DNA from: a virus
Direction: 5' to 3' (one strand)
DNA length: 64,000 nucleotides
Virus record (IMG/VR): IMGVR_UViG_3300002460_000024
Span: 1 to 64,000 of that record
This document shows positions 14,251 through 20,729 of this stretch, piece by piece. Numbering within the stretch: position 1 is the first letter of the stretch; the number at the start of each line of letters is the position of its first letter. The position numbers and the translations under genes are program-made. The notes under the pieces were generated by a model. That model did no database searches. It was not told where the DNA came from and saw only the letters and a program-made list of their open reading frames with translations.

Positions 14251-14343
14251 ACCTTTTAGCAGCTATGCTGCCCCGCCAATTCTTTTTTTAAACAGAGCAG
14301 CCGTGTGCGGTTTTGGGTTGTGGAGAGGTAAATTTAGCCTATC
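14251..14343 (+). repeat. Array block R5, copy 1
   Basis: 93 bases, about 90% identical to 16863-16955. Contains AGCAGCTATGCTGC, a run of T, and ends TAAATTTAGCCTATC. Confidence 0.9.
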
Positions 14344-14415
14344 GTTGACGGGTATGCGTTCGGTTTTGCTCCAAAAAATAACACGGCAAAACTGACGACA
14401 TACCCGATGTTACAG
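14344..14415 (+). repeat. attC-like site f
   Basis: CGGGTATG (14349-14356) pairs with CATACCCG (14399-14406), and CGGTTTTGC (14361-14369) with GCAAAACTG (14386-14394), followed by the core GTTACAGG at 14409. Confidence 0.65.
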
Positions 14416-14469
14416 GCAGTTAAAAATGGCTAAACGAAAATTAATATAAACAACTAAAACAAAACAACT

Positions 14470-14754
14470 ATGTGTACAGTATCAATGATTGGAGACCACT
14501 TCAATGACAAATGGAAACAACCATTTTATCAGCAAACTTTTACCAACATTCCCGAAATTACGAAGGCGGAATTTGATGCACTCAAAAAGGAAGTTGAAGA
14601 AATGAAAGCATTGCTAAAGAGAGCAAAGTTATATGACGAAAAGAATGGAGAACCGAATTGCGAAATGGATGAGAAGATGACAATGCTTAGAAAATTTGCC
14701 GAAGCAGTTGGTATAAGTTTGGACGACATCATTAAGAAACCAGATGCCAAATAG
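14470..14754 (+). CDS. Conserved-type cassette protein, 94 residues
   Basis: Begins MCTVSMIGDHFNDKW and continues with a coiled coil AEFDALKKEVEEMKALLKRAK and YDEKNGEPNCEMDEKM. I recall close relatives in phages and mobile DNA of Bacteroidota, with no known role. It is the only gene of the clearest cassette: start GTTACAGGC 14409-14417, end GCCTGTAAC 14768-14776. Confidence 0.7.
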   Translation: MCTVSMIGDHFNDKWKQPFYQQTFTNIPEITKAEFDALKKEVEEMKALLKRAKLYDEKNGEPNCEMDEKMTMLRKFAEAVGISLDDIIKKPDAK

Positions 14755-14767
14755 CCATTTTTTATTG

Positions 14768-14821
14768 CCTGTAACCGGACAAGCCTTTATTTAGTGCGGG
14801 CTTAAAAGCACTAAGCAACAA
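14768..14821 (+). repeat. attC-like site g
   Basis: GCCTGTAAC then CGGACAAGCC, a TTAGTGC / GCACTAA stem, GGGCTTA and GCAAC. The CAAGCC and GGCTTA boxes match the L boxes of classical attC sites. Confidence 0.6.
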
Positions 14822-14837
14822 TTAAAGATAAAAGATT

Positions 14838-15074
14838 ATGGAAAGCACAAAAGTTGATAATAGCACAGAACCCGCATTGAATAAAGGCATTGTTAGCAGC
14901 AGTACGGCATTAGAACCGAAAGTTGTTAATCACGGGAATGTGTTTGGAACAAAGAACTGGTACACATTTTATTGCCCACATTGTGGAAGCCAAATAACAA
15001 ACAGAAGTGCAAATTGCGAAGGAAGTTATCCAATTAAAGGATGTAATGGGGCAATAAAATGGAACGAGAAGTAG
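14838..15074 (+). CDS. Cassette zinc-ribbon protein, 78 residues
   Basis: Disordered acidic and Ser-rich first half; second half YCPHCGSQITNRSANCEGSYPIKGC has CxxC and two further Cys, a zinc-ribbon pattern. May bind nucleic acid or a partner protein. Sole gene of its cassette, whose ends read AGCAACAAT and ATTGCTGCT. Confidence 0.6.
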   Translation: MESTKVDNSTEPALNKGIVSSSTALEPKVVNHGNVFGTKNWYTFYCPHCGSQITNRSANCEGSYPIKGCNGAIKWNEK

Positions 15075-15081
15075 TATTGCT

Positions 15082-15100
15082 GCTAACGGCTGCGGAATAA
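15082..15100 (+). repeat. 19-base inverted repeat, left arm
   Basis: GCTAACGGCTGCGGAATAA, exact reverse complement of 15967-15985, 870 bases away. It resembles an attC site (GCTAAC and GTTAGC ends) whose loop holds three genes. Confidence 0.85.
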
Positions 15101-15155
15101 CAGCAGTTTCTTTAGTACGTTTTAATTTTAAGGTGGGATTTTAAAAATAAATTAT

Positions 15156-15485
15156 ATGAATGGAAAAAGTTTAAAAGTTCAGAAAGCTGAAAAGTTTGTA
15201 GATGATTTTATTAAATCAGAAGGGCATACGCCCACCTACAATGATGTAAAAGAATACATGGGCTTTAAGAGCAATGCTCAAGCCTATGGTATTTGTGCAA
15301 AATTCAGAGATAAAATGAAGGCAATTACTAAAAACGAAAAGAGAATACATATTGAGATTGATGATGAAAACCAAATTATGGTTAGCCGAAAAGGATTTAA
15401 CAACTACGAGGCACTTGGAGTTTTAGAGGCTACCGTTTTGATGGTTAAAAATGAAATATTAATAAGTATAAACAAGGGTAAATAA
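15156..15485 (+). CDS. LexA-like winged-helix protein, 109 residues
   Basis: The stretch VDDFIKSEGHTPTYNDVKEYMGFKSNAQAYGICAKF resembles the DNA-binding domain of LexA (helix, Gly-x-Thr-Pro-Thr, Met-Gly-Phe-Lys-Ser-Asn, recognition helix). There is no peptidase domain; the rest is short and beta-rich. It may be a small repressor carried by the cassette. First of three genes between the 19-base inverted repeats. Confidence 0.6.
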   Translation: MNGKSLKVQKAEKFVDDFIKSEGHTPTYNDVKEYMGFKSNAQAYGICAKFRDKMKAITKNEKRIHIEIDDENQIMVSRKGFNNYEALGVLEATVLMVKNEILISINKGK

Positions 15486-15487
15486 TT

Positions 15488-15625
15488 ATGAATCAGTTAG
15501 ACATAATAAAAGAAGAACTCGAAGATTGCTATGATTTATGGAGTAGATTTAGTTGTGACTGCCTTCATTATTATATGCTATATCTTGAAAAAAGGAAACG
15601 TCAATTAGAAATCATAAACAATTAA
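15488..15625 (+). CDS. Small cassette protein, 45 residues
   Basis: ATG 15488, TAA 15623-15625, two bases after the LexA-like gene. Acidic and aromatic helical peptide (MNQLDIIKEELEDCYDLW). Tight coupling to its neighbours supports translation. Confidence 0.5.
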   Translation: MNQLDIIKEELEDCYDLWSRFSCDCLHYYMLYLEKRKRQLEIINN

Positions 15626-15629
15626 ATGT

Positions 15630-15809
15630 ATGTACTACCATAACACTACTAAAAACCTATTAAACGAATCAGAGTTTGAAGATTTCTACTGGAACTACGA
15701 GGAAGGGGATTCAATCTTTAAAACGGAACGTGGAAATGCAATACTTATACCAATGACCTACGAGGAGGTAATTGAAAAGGCAAAGCATGATAATATAGTC
15801 GAAGAATAG
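15630..15809 (+). CDS. Small cassette protein, 59 residues
   Basis: ATG 15630, TAG 15807-15809, four bases after the previous gene. Acidic, with FYWNYEEGDSIF and a helical C-terminal end. No family recognised. Ends next to array block R2 copy 2. Confidence 0.5.
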   Translation: MYYHNTTKNLLNESEFEDFYWNYEEGDSIFKTERGNAILIPMTYEEVIEKAKHDNIVEE

Positions 15810-15812
15810 TTC

Positions 15813-15905
15813 TTTTAATTTTTAAAAAGCGGGATGGCCAAATTAAAAAAAGTACTAAAGAAACGAGAGGGTGAGTTTAGCTACTACCGAAATTGCTGGT
15901 TATTC
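15813..15905 (+). repeat. Array block R2, copy 2
   Basis: Second copy of 11790-11881. An open frame of 152 codons across 15834-16292 is an artefact of these non-coding blocks. Confidence 0.9.
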
Positions 15906-15966
15906 AGTGTTAGCCTGAGTGCCATGCTAATAGGTGAACGCAAAGCTAAACGAACAAGGAGTTGGC

Positions 15967-15985
15967 TTATTCCGCAGCCGTTAGC
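15967..15985 (+). repeat. 19-base inverted repeat, right arm
   Basis: TTATTCCGCAGCCGTTAGC, exact reverse complement of 15082-15100. It overlaps the start of gene-less hairpin unit 2. Confidence 0.85.
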
Positions 15986-16067
15986 CCGAATCGGGTTGGC
16001 GCAACAAAGTAAAGTCCTCCATTTTAGAGGACGATTTGTTGCCTGTTGTGGTGGCATTCGGGCTAAC
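15980..16067. repeat. Gene-less hairpin unit 2
   Basis: 88 bases with perfect ends GTTAGCCCGAAT and ATTCGGGCTAAC, an inner GGCGCAACAAA / TTTGTTGCC stem, and an apical GTCCTC / GAGGAC stem. The whole unit can fold on itself and has no room for a gene. Confidence 0.75.
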
Positions 16068-16069
16068 GG
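16031..16069 (+). repeat. Array block R3, copy 2
   Basis: Matches the left edge of the array at 9995-10033. The sequence after it differs, so the block is a mobile or recombining module. Confidence 0.9.
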
Positions 16070-16313
16070 TTTCGTGTTGCCGAAGTTGATGGCGAGAAGA
16101 AGGAATAAAGGGGGCTGTGCGGCCAAAGGCTTGCGGGTTTATTCGTTCTTTAAAAGCCAGAAACAAGGTCAAACTTTCATCCCATCAATTTTGTGCAACA
16201 CATTGATAGGCGAAGTTTACCGGGGCCGTTGCAGATACCTAAAGAAAGTTTGTCACGAAACCGATAGGCTAAATTTAGGATGCGAGGTTTAAAAATTAAT
16301 TGGCGAAATTTTG
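16067..16313 (+). repeat. Array block R4, copy 2
   Basis: Second copy of 13664-13911. It again leads into GATAGGCTAAATTTA (16263-16277) and a cassette ending in R5. Confidence 0.95.
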
Positions 16314-16335
16314 AAAAAATTTAAAATTTAAATAT

Positions 16336-16596
16336 ATGAGTACAGAAAACATAGAACAATGCCCAGAGTTTCCATACTTCGGAGCCTCTTATCCTGATGC
16401 AAGATGTGTAAGTGGATATTTACACGATATGGATAGCTGTGATGAACATGGTAATTTATATGTAATGAGTGAAAGTCACCCATGCCCATTTTGTAATACA
16501 AAAGAATTTTTAAAAAACCAACGGGACAATGAGGCTGATATGACCAAAGTGAAAAAATGGATGGAAAATATTAAAAACGAATATAGCTATAAATAA
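16336..16596 (+). CDS. Cassette protein, 86 residues, Cys-rich
   Basis: Contains CPEFPYFGASYPDARC, DSCDEHG and HPCPFCNTKEF, several Cys and His that could bind zinc. The C-terminal 30 residues form a charged helix. First of two genes in the last cassette. Confidence 0.55.
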   Translation: MSTENIEQCPEFPYFGASYPDARCVSGYLHDMDSCDEHGNLYVMSESHPCPFCNTKEFLKNQRDNEADMTKVKKWMENIKNEYSYK

Positions 16597-16598
16597 TT

Positions 16599-16871
16599 AT
16601 GAAAGACTTATTAAAGCTCCTATGGGAAAAGAAATGGGAAGCCGATGAAGAATATACTAAAAATGCAAATAGATATTCAGAAGGCAAAAGTGATGCTTTT
16701 TTATTTTGCATAAATGAAATTCAACATCCAAAATGTAAAGCGGATATTAAAGTTTTGGTGAATGGAAGGGTGGGTTATACTACCTCTGTTGTGGCTCATT
16801 CGGGGGGTATATACCCAGTATGGTTTGATGGTGGCGTGGAGTTTGTAAATGCTAAAGACGTAACCTTTTAA
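16599..16871 (+). CDS. Cassette protein, 90 residues
   Basis: Begins two bases after the previous gene. Helical N-terminal half, then a beta-rich end VLVNGRVGYTTSVVAHSGGIYPVWFDGG. No known family. Its stop lies within array block R5. Confidence 0.55.
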   Translation: MKDLLKLLWEKKWEADEEYTKNANRYSEGKSDAFLFCINEIQHPKCKADIKVLVNGRVGYTTSVVAHSGGIYPVWFDGGVEFVNAKDVTF

Positions 16872-16955
16872 CAGCTATGCTGTACCGCCAATTCTTTTTT
16901 TTAACAGAGCAGCCGTGTGTGACTTTGGGTTGTGGGGAGGTAAATTTAGCCTATC
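16863..16955 (+). repeat. Array block R5, copy 2
   Basis: Ends TAAATTTAGCCTATC like copy 1; from 16956 the two contexts diverge completely, which places the array edge here. Confidence 0.9.
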
Positions 16956-17040
16956 ATATATCTGTATTTATCACAATGCAACATATTTAAAAACAGTACG
17001 TTAAATACGGTATATTTCAAACAATGAAAAAACGATTGTA

Positions 17041-17436
17041 ATGAATATAGATAGATGGTCAGAGCAATTCGAGAAGGATATGCAAGTAATTCGTAATAGC
17101 CAAAGCACCCGTGATAATTATGGGTGCCAGGTTAAAATGTTTTTGGCATACTTTGAAAAACTCAACTACACTTCTCCTGAAAGAATTAATGCGGAAAAGA
17201 TAAAAGATTATTTGCTTACAAAAATTAGCAATAACAATCAGCGTCACGCCCATTCTGCTATAAAACATTTCTATAAAATTACAGTTCACCAGGAGCTTAA
17301 GTTTAGATTTATTCAATATGCGGAAAAAGAGAAGAGGCATCCCATAATTTTAAGCAGGGAGGAAACTAAAAGATGGTTTGAGGCGTGTACTAATGTAAAG
17401 CATAAGTGCATGGCATTGAAACCCAATTTACACTAA
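17041..17436 (+). pseudogene. Tyrosine recombinase, truncated after the core-binding domain
   Basis: 131 residues. The N-terminal SAM-like domain is clear (STRDNYGCQVKMFLAYFEKL, RINAEKIKDYLL, HAHSAIKHFYKITV) and the start of the catalytic domain follows (HPIILSREETKRWFEACTNVKHKCMAL). After that the frame enters the phage leader repeat (from 17412), adds KPNLH and stops. The Arg-His-Arg-Tyr catalytic residues are all missing, so it cannot recombine DNA. It may be the remnant of an integron-type integrase of the array, or of an unrelated XerC/D-like enzyme. Confidence 0.75.
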
Positions 17437-17476
17437 ACAAAAAGCAAATAATTTAGATTATGAATACAGATGTAAA
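17412..17476 (+). repeat. Leader repeat, copy 3
   Basis: Third copy of the repeat at 7462-7527 and 7567-7630. Its left end is exactly where the recombinase homology stops; its right end gives the MNTDV start of the next gene. Confidence 0.9.
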
Positions 17477-17708
17477 AAAAGAGGTTAAAACAATAGAAGT
17501 GATTATACCACCAGACACAGACGAGGCAGTTCATATAATAAGATTAATTTTCCCCAATGGGTATAATGTTGCAATGACCCCAAATGCTTTAAAGGAGGTT
17601 ATAAATGAGCATTCCGAGAAATATGGGGTTATAATTGATGATGATATGAATAGAGAGAAATTTGATATGATTTTAAAAGAAAGACGCCTCTCCGCTTCTA
17701 AGGATTAG
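17460..17708 (+). CDS. Hypothetical protein, 82 residues (MNTDV leader)
   Basis: Shares the leader and first codons with the genes at 7510 and 7615, then diverges (VKTIEVIIPPDTDEAVHIIRLIF). A Pro/Asp-rich beta segment and a charged helix. Ends convergently, overlapping the end of the minus-strand reading frame at 17705 by four bases. Confidence 0.6.
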   Translation: MNTDVKKEVKTIEVIIPPDTDEAVHIIRLIFPNGYNVAMTPNALKEVINEHSEKYGVIIDDDMNREKFDMILKERRLSASKD

Positions 17709-18098
17709 TCCTGTCTATTTCTTATTATTTCAATTCCATCGTATAGCTCTTGAAAGAATAATTCGGGGAGGATATGCACATACTTAAATATAATTTTTAC
17801 GTCATCTCCCTTCTCCTCTATCAAATCCGCATATTACATATTCAGCCGTGCCAATATCTATTTTATCCTCCTCAGAAATAAATAGAATATCCTCGTAAGG
17901 ATATGAGTATATGAATTCATGGAGAAGAGTTTTTGTAATCGTGTTGTAGTCGGGCCTCTCTTCAATAATTTTTAGATTATTAAAACGAATATTATGACTT
18001 TTACTTACAGAATCGAACGAATACTCGACAATGCTATCTGGGAATAAATTGCATATATTCTTTAAATAATTGTATATCAGTAATTTACTCGTCATCAT
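17705..18098 (-). pseudogene. Hypothetical gene with apparent frameshift
   Basis: The minus-strand frame from 18098 (MMTSKLLIYNYLKNICNLF) stops at 17802, but the next frame carries on from about 17823 as IEEKGDDVKIIFKYVHILPELFF and ends with TAA at 17705. Skipping one A in the GAT-AGA-GGA run (about 17813-17823) would fuse both into one protein of about 130 residues. This could be a mutation, a sequencing error or programmed shifting. It overlaps the holin candidate by 14 bases or fewer. Confidence 0.55.
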
Positions 18099-18342
18099 GG
18101 TCATCGTAGGCGTCAAACTTTTTACGAGCCCGTAACTTGTCCTGGATAGTTACCACTCCGGCAGTAATTCCAACAACCAGAGAGACAAAAGAAAGTAAAT
18201 GAAGCCCCACAACCACCCAGGAGTCAAAATTACCAAGCCATCCGAATAATTGTGTCACCCCATAAATCCCTGCTGATATTACCCAAACAAGCAATCCATT
18301 TCCTCCTGGGGGAGTATGATTAACATGATCTATTACATTCAT
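18085..18342 (-). CDS. Holin candidate, two membrane spans
   Basis: 85 residues. Hydrophobic segments near residues 17-35 and 42-64 (LLVWVISAGIYGVTQLFGWL and VVVGLHLLSFVSLVVGITAGV), then a very charged tail ending DAYDDHDDE. This is holin-like topology, and it sits in a block with another membrane protein and a spanin. The endolysin is 10 kb away on the same strand, so the assignment is inference. Confidence 0.6.
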   Translation of the reverse strand: MNVIDHVNHTPPGGNGLLVWVISAGIYGVTQLFGWLGNFDSWVVVGLHLLSFVSLVVGITAGVVTIQDKLRARKKFDAYDDHDDE

Positions 18343-18695
18343 TTTCTTTCGTAGATTTTACCCTGTGGACTTTTTACTTTTGTGGGCTGCATCCACCCTA
18401 AGGCATCTTTAAGCAACGCAGTTATAGCGTCAGGGCATAACCCTATTACAACAGAATATATTGAAAACCATTCATATTTTATCAACTTGGTAGTCAGTTC
18501 TGGCCTTATATTAAACAAGATGCATAGAGCAACAGCCAGTGGAACAGAATGCAAAAGCCTAATCCAATTGTCCTTTAAATAGAACCAAAGGCTTCCTTTT
18601 ACTGGTGAAGCATGACTTTCTCGTTTTCGGGTCTTATAGTAGCCCCAATTAGCTATGAAAATTCCTAAGAATAGATAAATGAAACTGTAAAGCAT
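18339..18695 (-). CDS. Membrane protein of the lysis region, 118 residues
   Basis: N-terminal span (LYSFIYLFLGIFIANWG), a basic loop, a second span (VPLAVALCILFNI) and a third weaker one near SIYSVVIGL. Overlaps the holin candidate by four bases. It could be a second holin, an antiholin or a pinholin partner. A TAAATTTG promoter-like box lies upstream at 18713-18720 on minus. Confidence 0.55.
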   Translation of the reverse strand: MLYSFIYLFLGIFIANWGYYKTRKRESHASPVKGSLWFYLKDNWIRLLHSVPLAVALCILFNIRPELTTKLIKYEWFSIYSVVIGLCPDAITALLKDALGWMQPTKVKSPQGKIYERK

Positions 18696-18712
18696 AATTT
18701 CTAAGTTTAGAT

Positions 18713-18720
18713 CAAATTTA
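18713..18720 (-). promoter_or_regulatory. Promoter-like box TAAATTTG
   Basis: Fits TAnnTTTG 17 bases upstream of the membrane protein start, in an A/T-rich gap. No clear -33 element. Confidence 0.4.
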
Positions 18721-18791
18721 ATAAAAAAAAATCAAATTACTCTTAAGACGCTCTGCTCCTACTGCGCTAGTTATATTATAGGTATAAATGC

Positions 18792-19361
18792 TCATTTTGG
18801 GGCGACGCGATTAATGCTGATGTATGGTGGAATTAGGCCGAGTCCTATCTTAAGTCGTAGTTTTTTAAAAATAAATATCGTCAAAACGAATACACCAATC
18901 CCAATACATACCCAACTTTGCCAGAAGGAGAGCCACTTTTTCTTAATAACTACCGGAGGCGAATATTCAGAATGCCAATGTTCTTTTATTTCTTGGTAGT
19001 GATGCTCAAACCATTGAAGTTTTATTTTTACTTCGGCACACTCTCCGTCAACGGTTAAATGCCCATCTTTTACTTCTACTGTAGCTTTATTTCCTCTTTT
19101 GTCTATTTCTGTAACCTTAAAATCCTTACACGGTACTGAATCTTTAAAATGAATCTCAAATGAATCTCTTGGGATTAAAACAACACTATCCCGTGGAACA
19201 ATCGAGTCTTTTTTAATCACTATTATACTATCCTTAATTATTTTTGAGCAATGGGTAGAGCACCATTTGGCCGTATTGCAGCTACCAAGAAAAAAAATAG
19301 CAACTACTACCAATATAATTTTTATTATCACTAACTCTAAAACTACTTTTTTTGCTCTCAT
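18792..19361 (-). CDS. Single-gene spanin (u-spanin) candidate
   Basis: 189 residues. A lipoprotein signal peptide with lipobox LGSC (Cys28) at the N-terminus and a C-terminal membrane span WVCIGIGVFVLTIFIF near residues 150-165, linked by a charged, beta-rich periplasmic region. An outer-membrane lipid anchor plus an inner-membrane span in one chain is the plan of u-spanins such as phage T1 gp11, which fuse inner and outer membranes in the last step of lysis. Neighbouring holin candidates support this. The last codons are a dispersed motif copy. Confidence 0.75.
   Translation of the reverse strand: MRAKKVVLELVIIKIILVVVAIFFLGSCNTAKWCSTHCSKIIKDSIIVIKKDSIVPRDSVVLIPRDSFEIHFKDSVPCKDFKVTEIDKRGNKATVEVKDGHLTVDGECAEVKIKLQWFEHHYQEIKEHWHSEYSPPVVIKKKWLSFWQSWVCIGIGVFVLTIFIFKKLRLKIGLGLIPPYISINRVAPK
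18799..18815 (+). repeat. Dispersed motif, canonical, within spanin 3' end
   Basis: GGGGCGACGCGATTAAT; on minus it encodes Ile-Asn-Arg-Val-Ala-Pro at the spanin C-terminus. Confidence 0.85.
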
Positions 19362-19362
19362 A

Positions 19363-19584
19363 TCAGGGTATTTCTATTTGTACTAAATCTTCTTTAGTCT
19401 TTTGAATTTTAGGTTGTTTTTTTAAGTACACATTTGCATCTTCCCAACCCCTTGCGCCTATTAAATCAGCATTCACAACCCATTTGCCATCTTTGGTTTC
19501 AAAGTATGGAATTTGTCGATGCTTTAATTTAAGCATTTCGTTAATATTATCTATTTCTGTTTTATCTATTTCTACAAATGTCAT
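19363..19584 (-). CDS. Hypothetical protein, 73 residues
   Basis: Sits one base upstream of the spanin and overlaps the PKD protein gene by four bases. Charged, with YFETKDGKWVVNADLIGARGWEDAN suggesting a small alpha/beta fold. Could be a tail-fibre chaperone or lysis accessory, but nothing specific is visible. Confidence 0.55.
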   Translation of the reverse strand: MTFVEIDKTEIDNINEMLKLKHRQIPYFETKDGKWVVNADLIGARGWEDANVYLKKQPKIQKTKEDLVQIEIP

Positions 19585-20729
19585 AGGCCCATTGCTGTTA
19601 AAAGTGTTTCAAAATCAGATTTAAAATTAGCATAATCTGTATCGTTAAACGTTCCAGTAGTAATCATTTGCAGGTACTGTTCTCTAGCGGTAAGTATAAT
19701 CACTGATCCTGGCCCAATTCCTAATCCATGTCCGGTTATCTCTATGCCATTTTCGCTCGAGGAGGGCTTGGCTGTTGGTGTAACGGTGTCATTACTATAA
19801 ACATTTGTTGATGCTGCGCCAGTTCTTACTGCGCCAAATAATCCTGTAGTAATAACCGGGCCATCGTTAGTGCCAGAATCATTTACACAACTGTTATTAT
19901 CACCAGCACTATTCATTATAAGTCCTAGATAAGATGTGGCTAAATCAGTACAACCAATATCCCAGCCAACTGCATCATTTGTATTGCTCCATATAAAAAC
20001 TCCAACACTATTTAAAGATATTTCAGCAACAGCATTTGGTATAATTCCAGTTCTTGTAAATTTAGTTAAAGCATTTCCTATCCTACCACCACCCTCCAAA
20101 CAATTAGCATCCACAAAACCAACATTAGTAATTGGGTAATTACCTATAACCGTTACAGAACCATCTAAATTAAAATAAAAAGGAACCATTTTGGCCGCTG
20201 CATCTGCACCAAATACACAAATCTCTAAATGCACTATTTTTGATCTATATGAGTTAGTTACCGCTGCGTCACGATCAAACCTATTGGCGATATTTTCTAT
20301 CTGAGCCTGCGTATAAATTACGTCCACTAATAAACCCCCATTATCAAAAACCCCCTCAACGTATGTTTTTACTTCGGGCCGATTCGCAACAGCAATAAAA
20401 TTTATTTTTGTTTCAGTATCAAATCCACCATCGTTTGTAGCCGTCAACGCTATTGTCCAATCGCCAACTTTTTCAACCAATAATGTAGGATTTTGAGCAG
20501 TTGAAAAAACAACAACAACACTATCAGGATCAGTATATGACCAACTCCATGAAGTAGGTGTATTTGTTGAGGTGTCTGTAAATGTTACGGTTTCACCCCA
20601 TTCGGGAATTAGATCATTAACAGTAAAGTCAGCTACCGGCGGATCAACCGCATTAACCAATCGTCTACGCTGCCTTGTTTTAAGGGGCTTATCCTTACGG
20701 ACAAATCGTAAATTCTTTATTCCCCACAT
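19581..20729 (-). CDS. PKD-domain appendage protein
   Basis: 382 residues. A PKD fold near residues 30-115: PVADFTVNDLIPEWGETVTF, SWSWSYTDPDS, VGDWTIALTATNDGG. The rest is Gly, Asn, Thr-rich and beta-type, as in host-binding virion appendages; AREQYLQMITTGTFNDTDYANFKSDFE near the end resembles a laminin-G/concanavalin-like module tail. Likely a tail fibre or spike part binding glycans. Downstream partner of the 231-residue gene, sharing one base. Confidence 0.65.
   Translation of the reverse strand: MWGIKNLRFVRKDKPLKTRQRRRLVNAVDPPVADFTVNDLIPEWGETVTFTDTSTNTPTSWSWSYTDPDSVVVVFSTAQNPTLLVEKVGDWTIALTATNDGGFDTETKINFIAVANRPEVKTYVEGVFDNGGLLVDVIYTQAQIENIANRFDRDAAVTNSYRSKIVHLEICVFGADAAAKMVPFYFNLDGSVTVIGNYPITNVGFVDANCLEGGGRIGNALTKFTRTGIIPNAVAEISLNSVGVFIWSNTNDAVGWDIGCTDLATSYLGLIMNSAGDNNSCVNDSGTNDGPVITTGLFGAVRTGAASTNVYSNDTVTPTAKPSSSENGIEITGHGLGIGPGSVIILTAREQYLQMITTGTFNDTDYANFKSDFETLLTAMGL

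Larger units (their letters stand above)
9995..17040 (+). mobile_element. Integron-like gene cassette array
   Basis: About 7 kb in which 1-3 small plus-strand genes alternate with non-coding blocks of 70-250 bases that fold into imperfect hairpins. Several units start with GTTxxxx and end with its complement before the next hairpin: GTTACAGGC 14409 with GCCTGTAAC 14776; GTTATGC 11970 with GCATAAC 12481; GTTAGCCCGAAT 15980 with ATTCGGGCTAAC 16067. This is the logic of integron cassettes and attC sites (core GTTRRRY, inverse core RYYYAAC). Non-coding blocks recur within the array. The cores are not all canonical and no full integrase is present. The Dam-type methylase, LexA-like and zinc-ribbon genes fit cassette cargo. 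Confidence 0.7.

Noticed and set aside
15834-16292. Open frame of 152 codons
   Set aside because: It runs through duplicated attC-like blocks R2, R3 and R4 with no relation to the neighbouring coding style; the frame is an accident of GC-rich hairpins.
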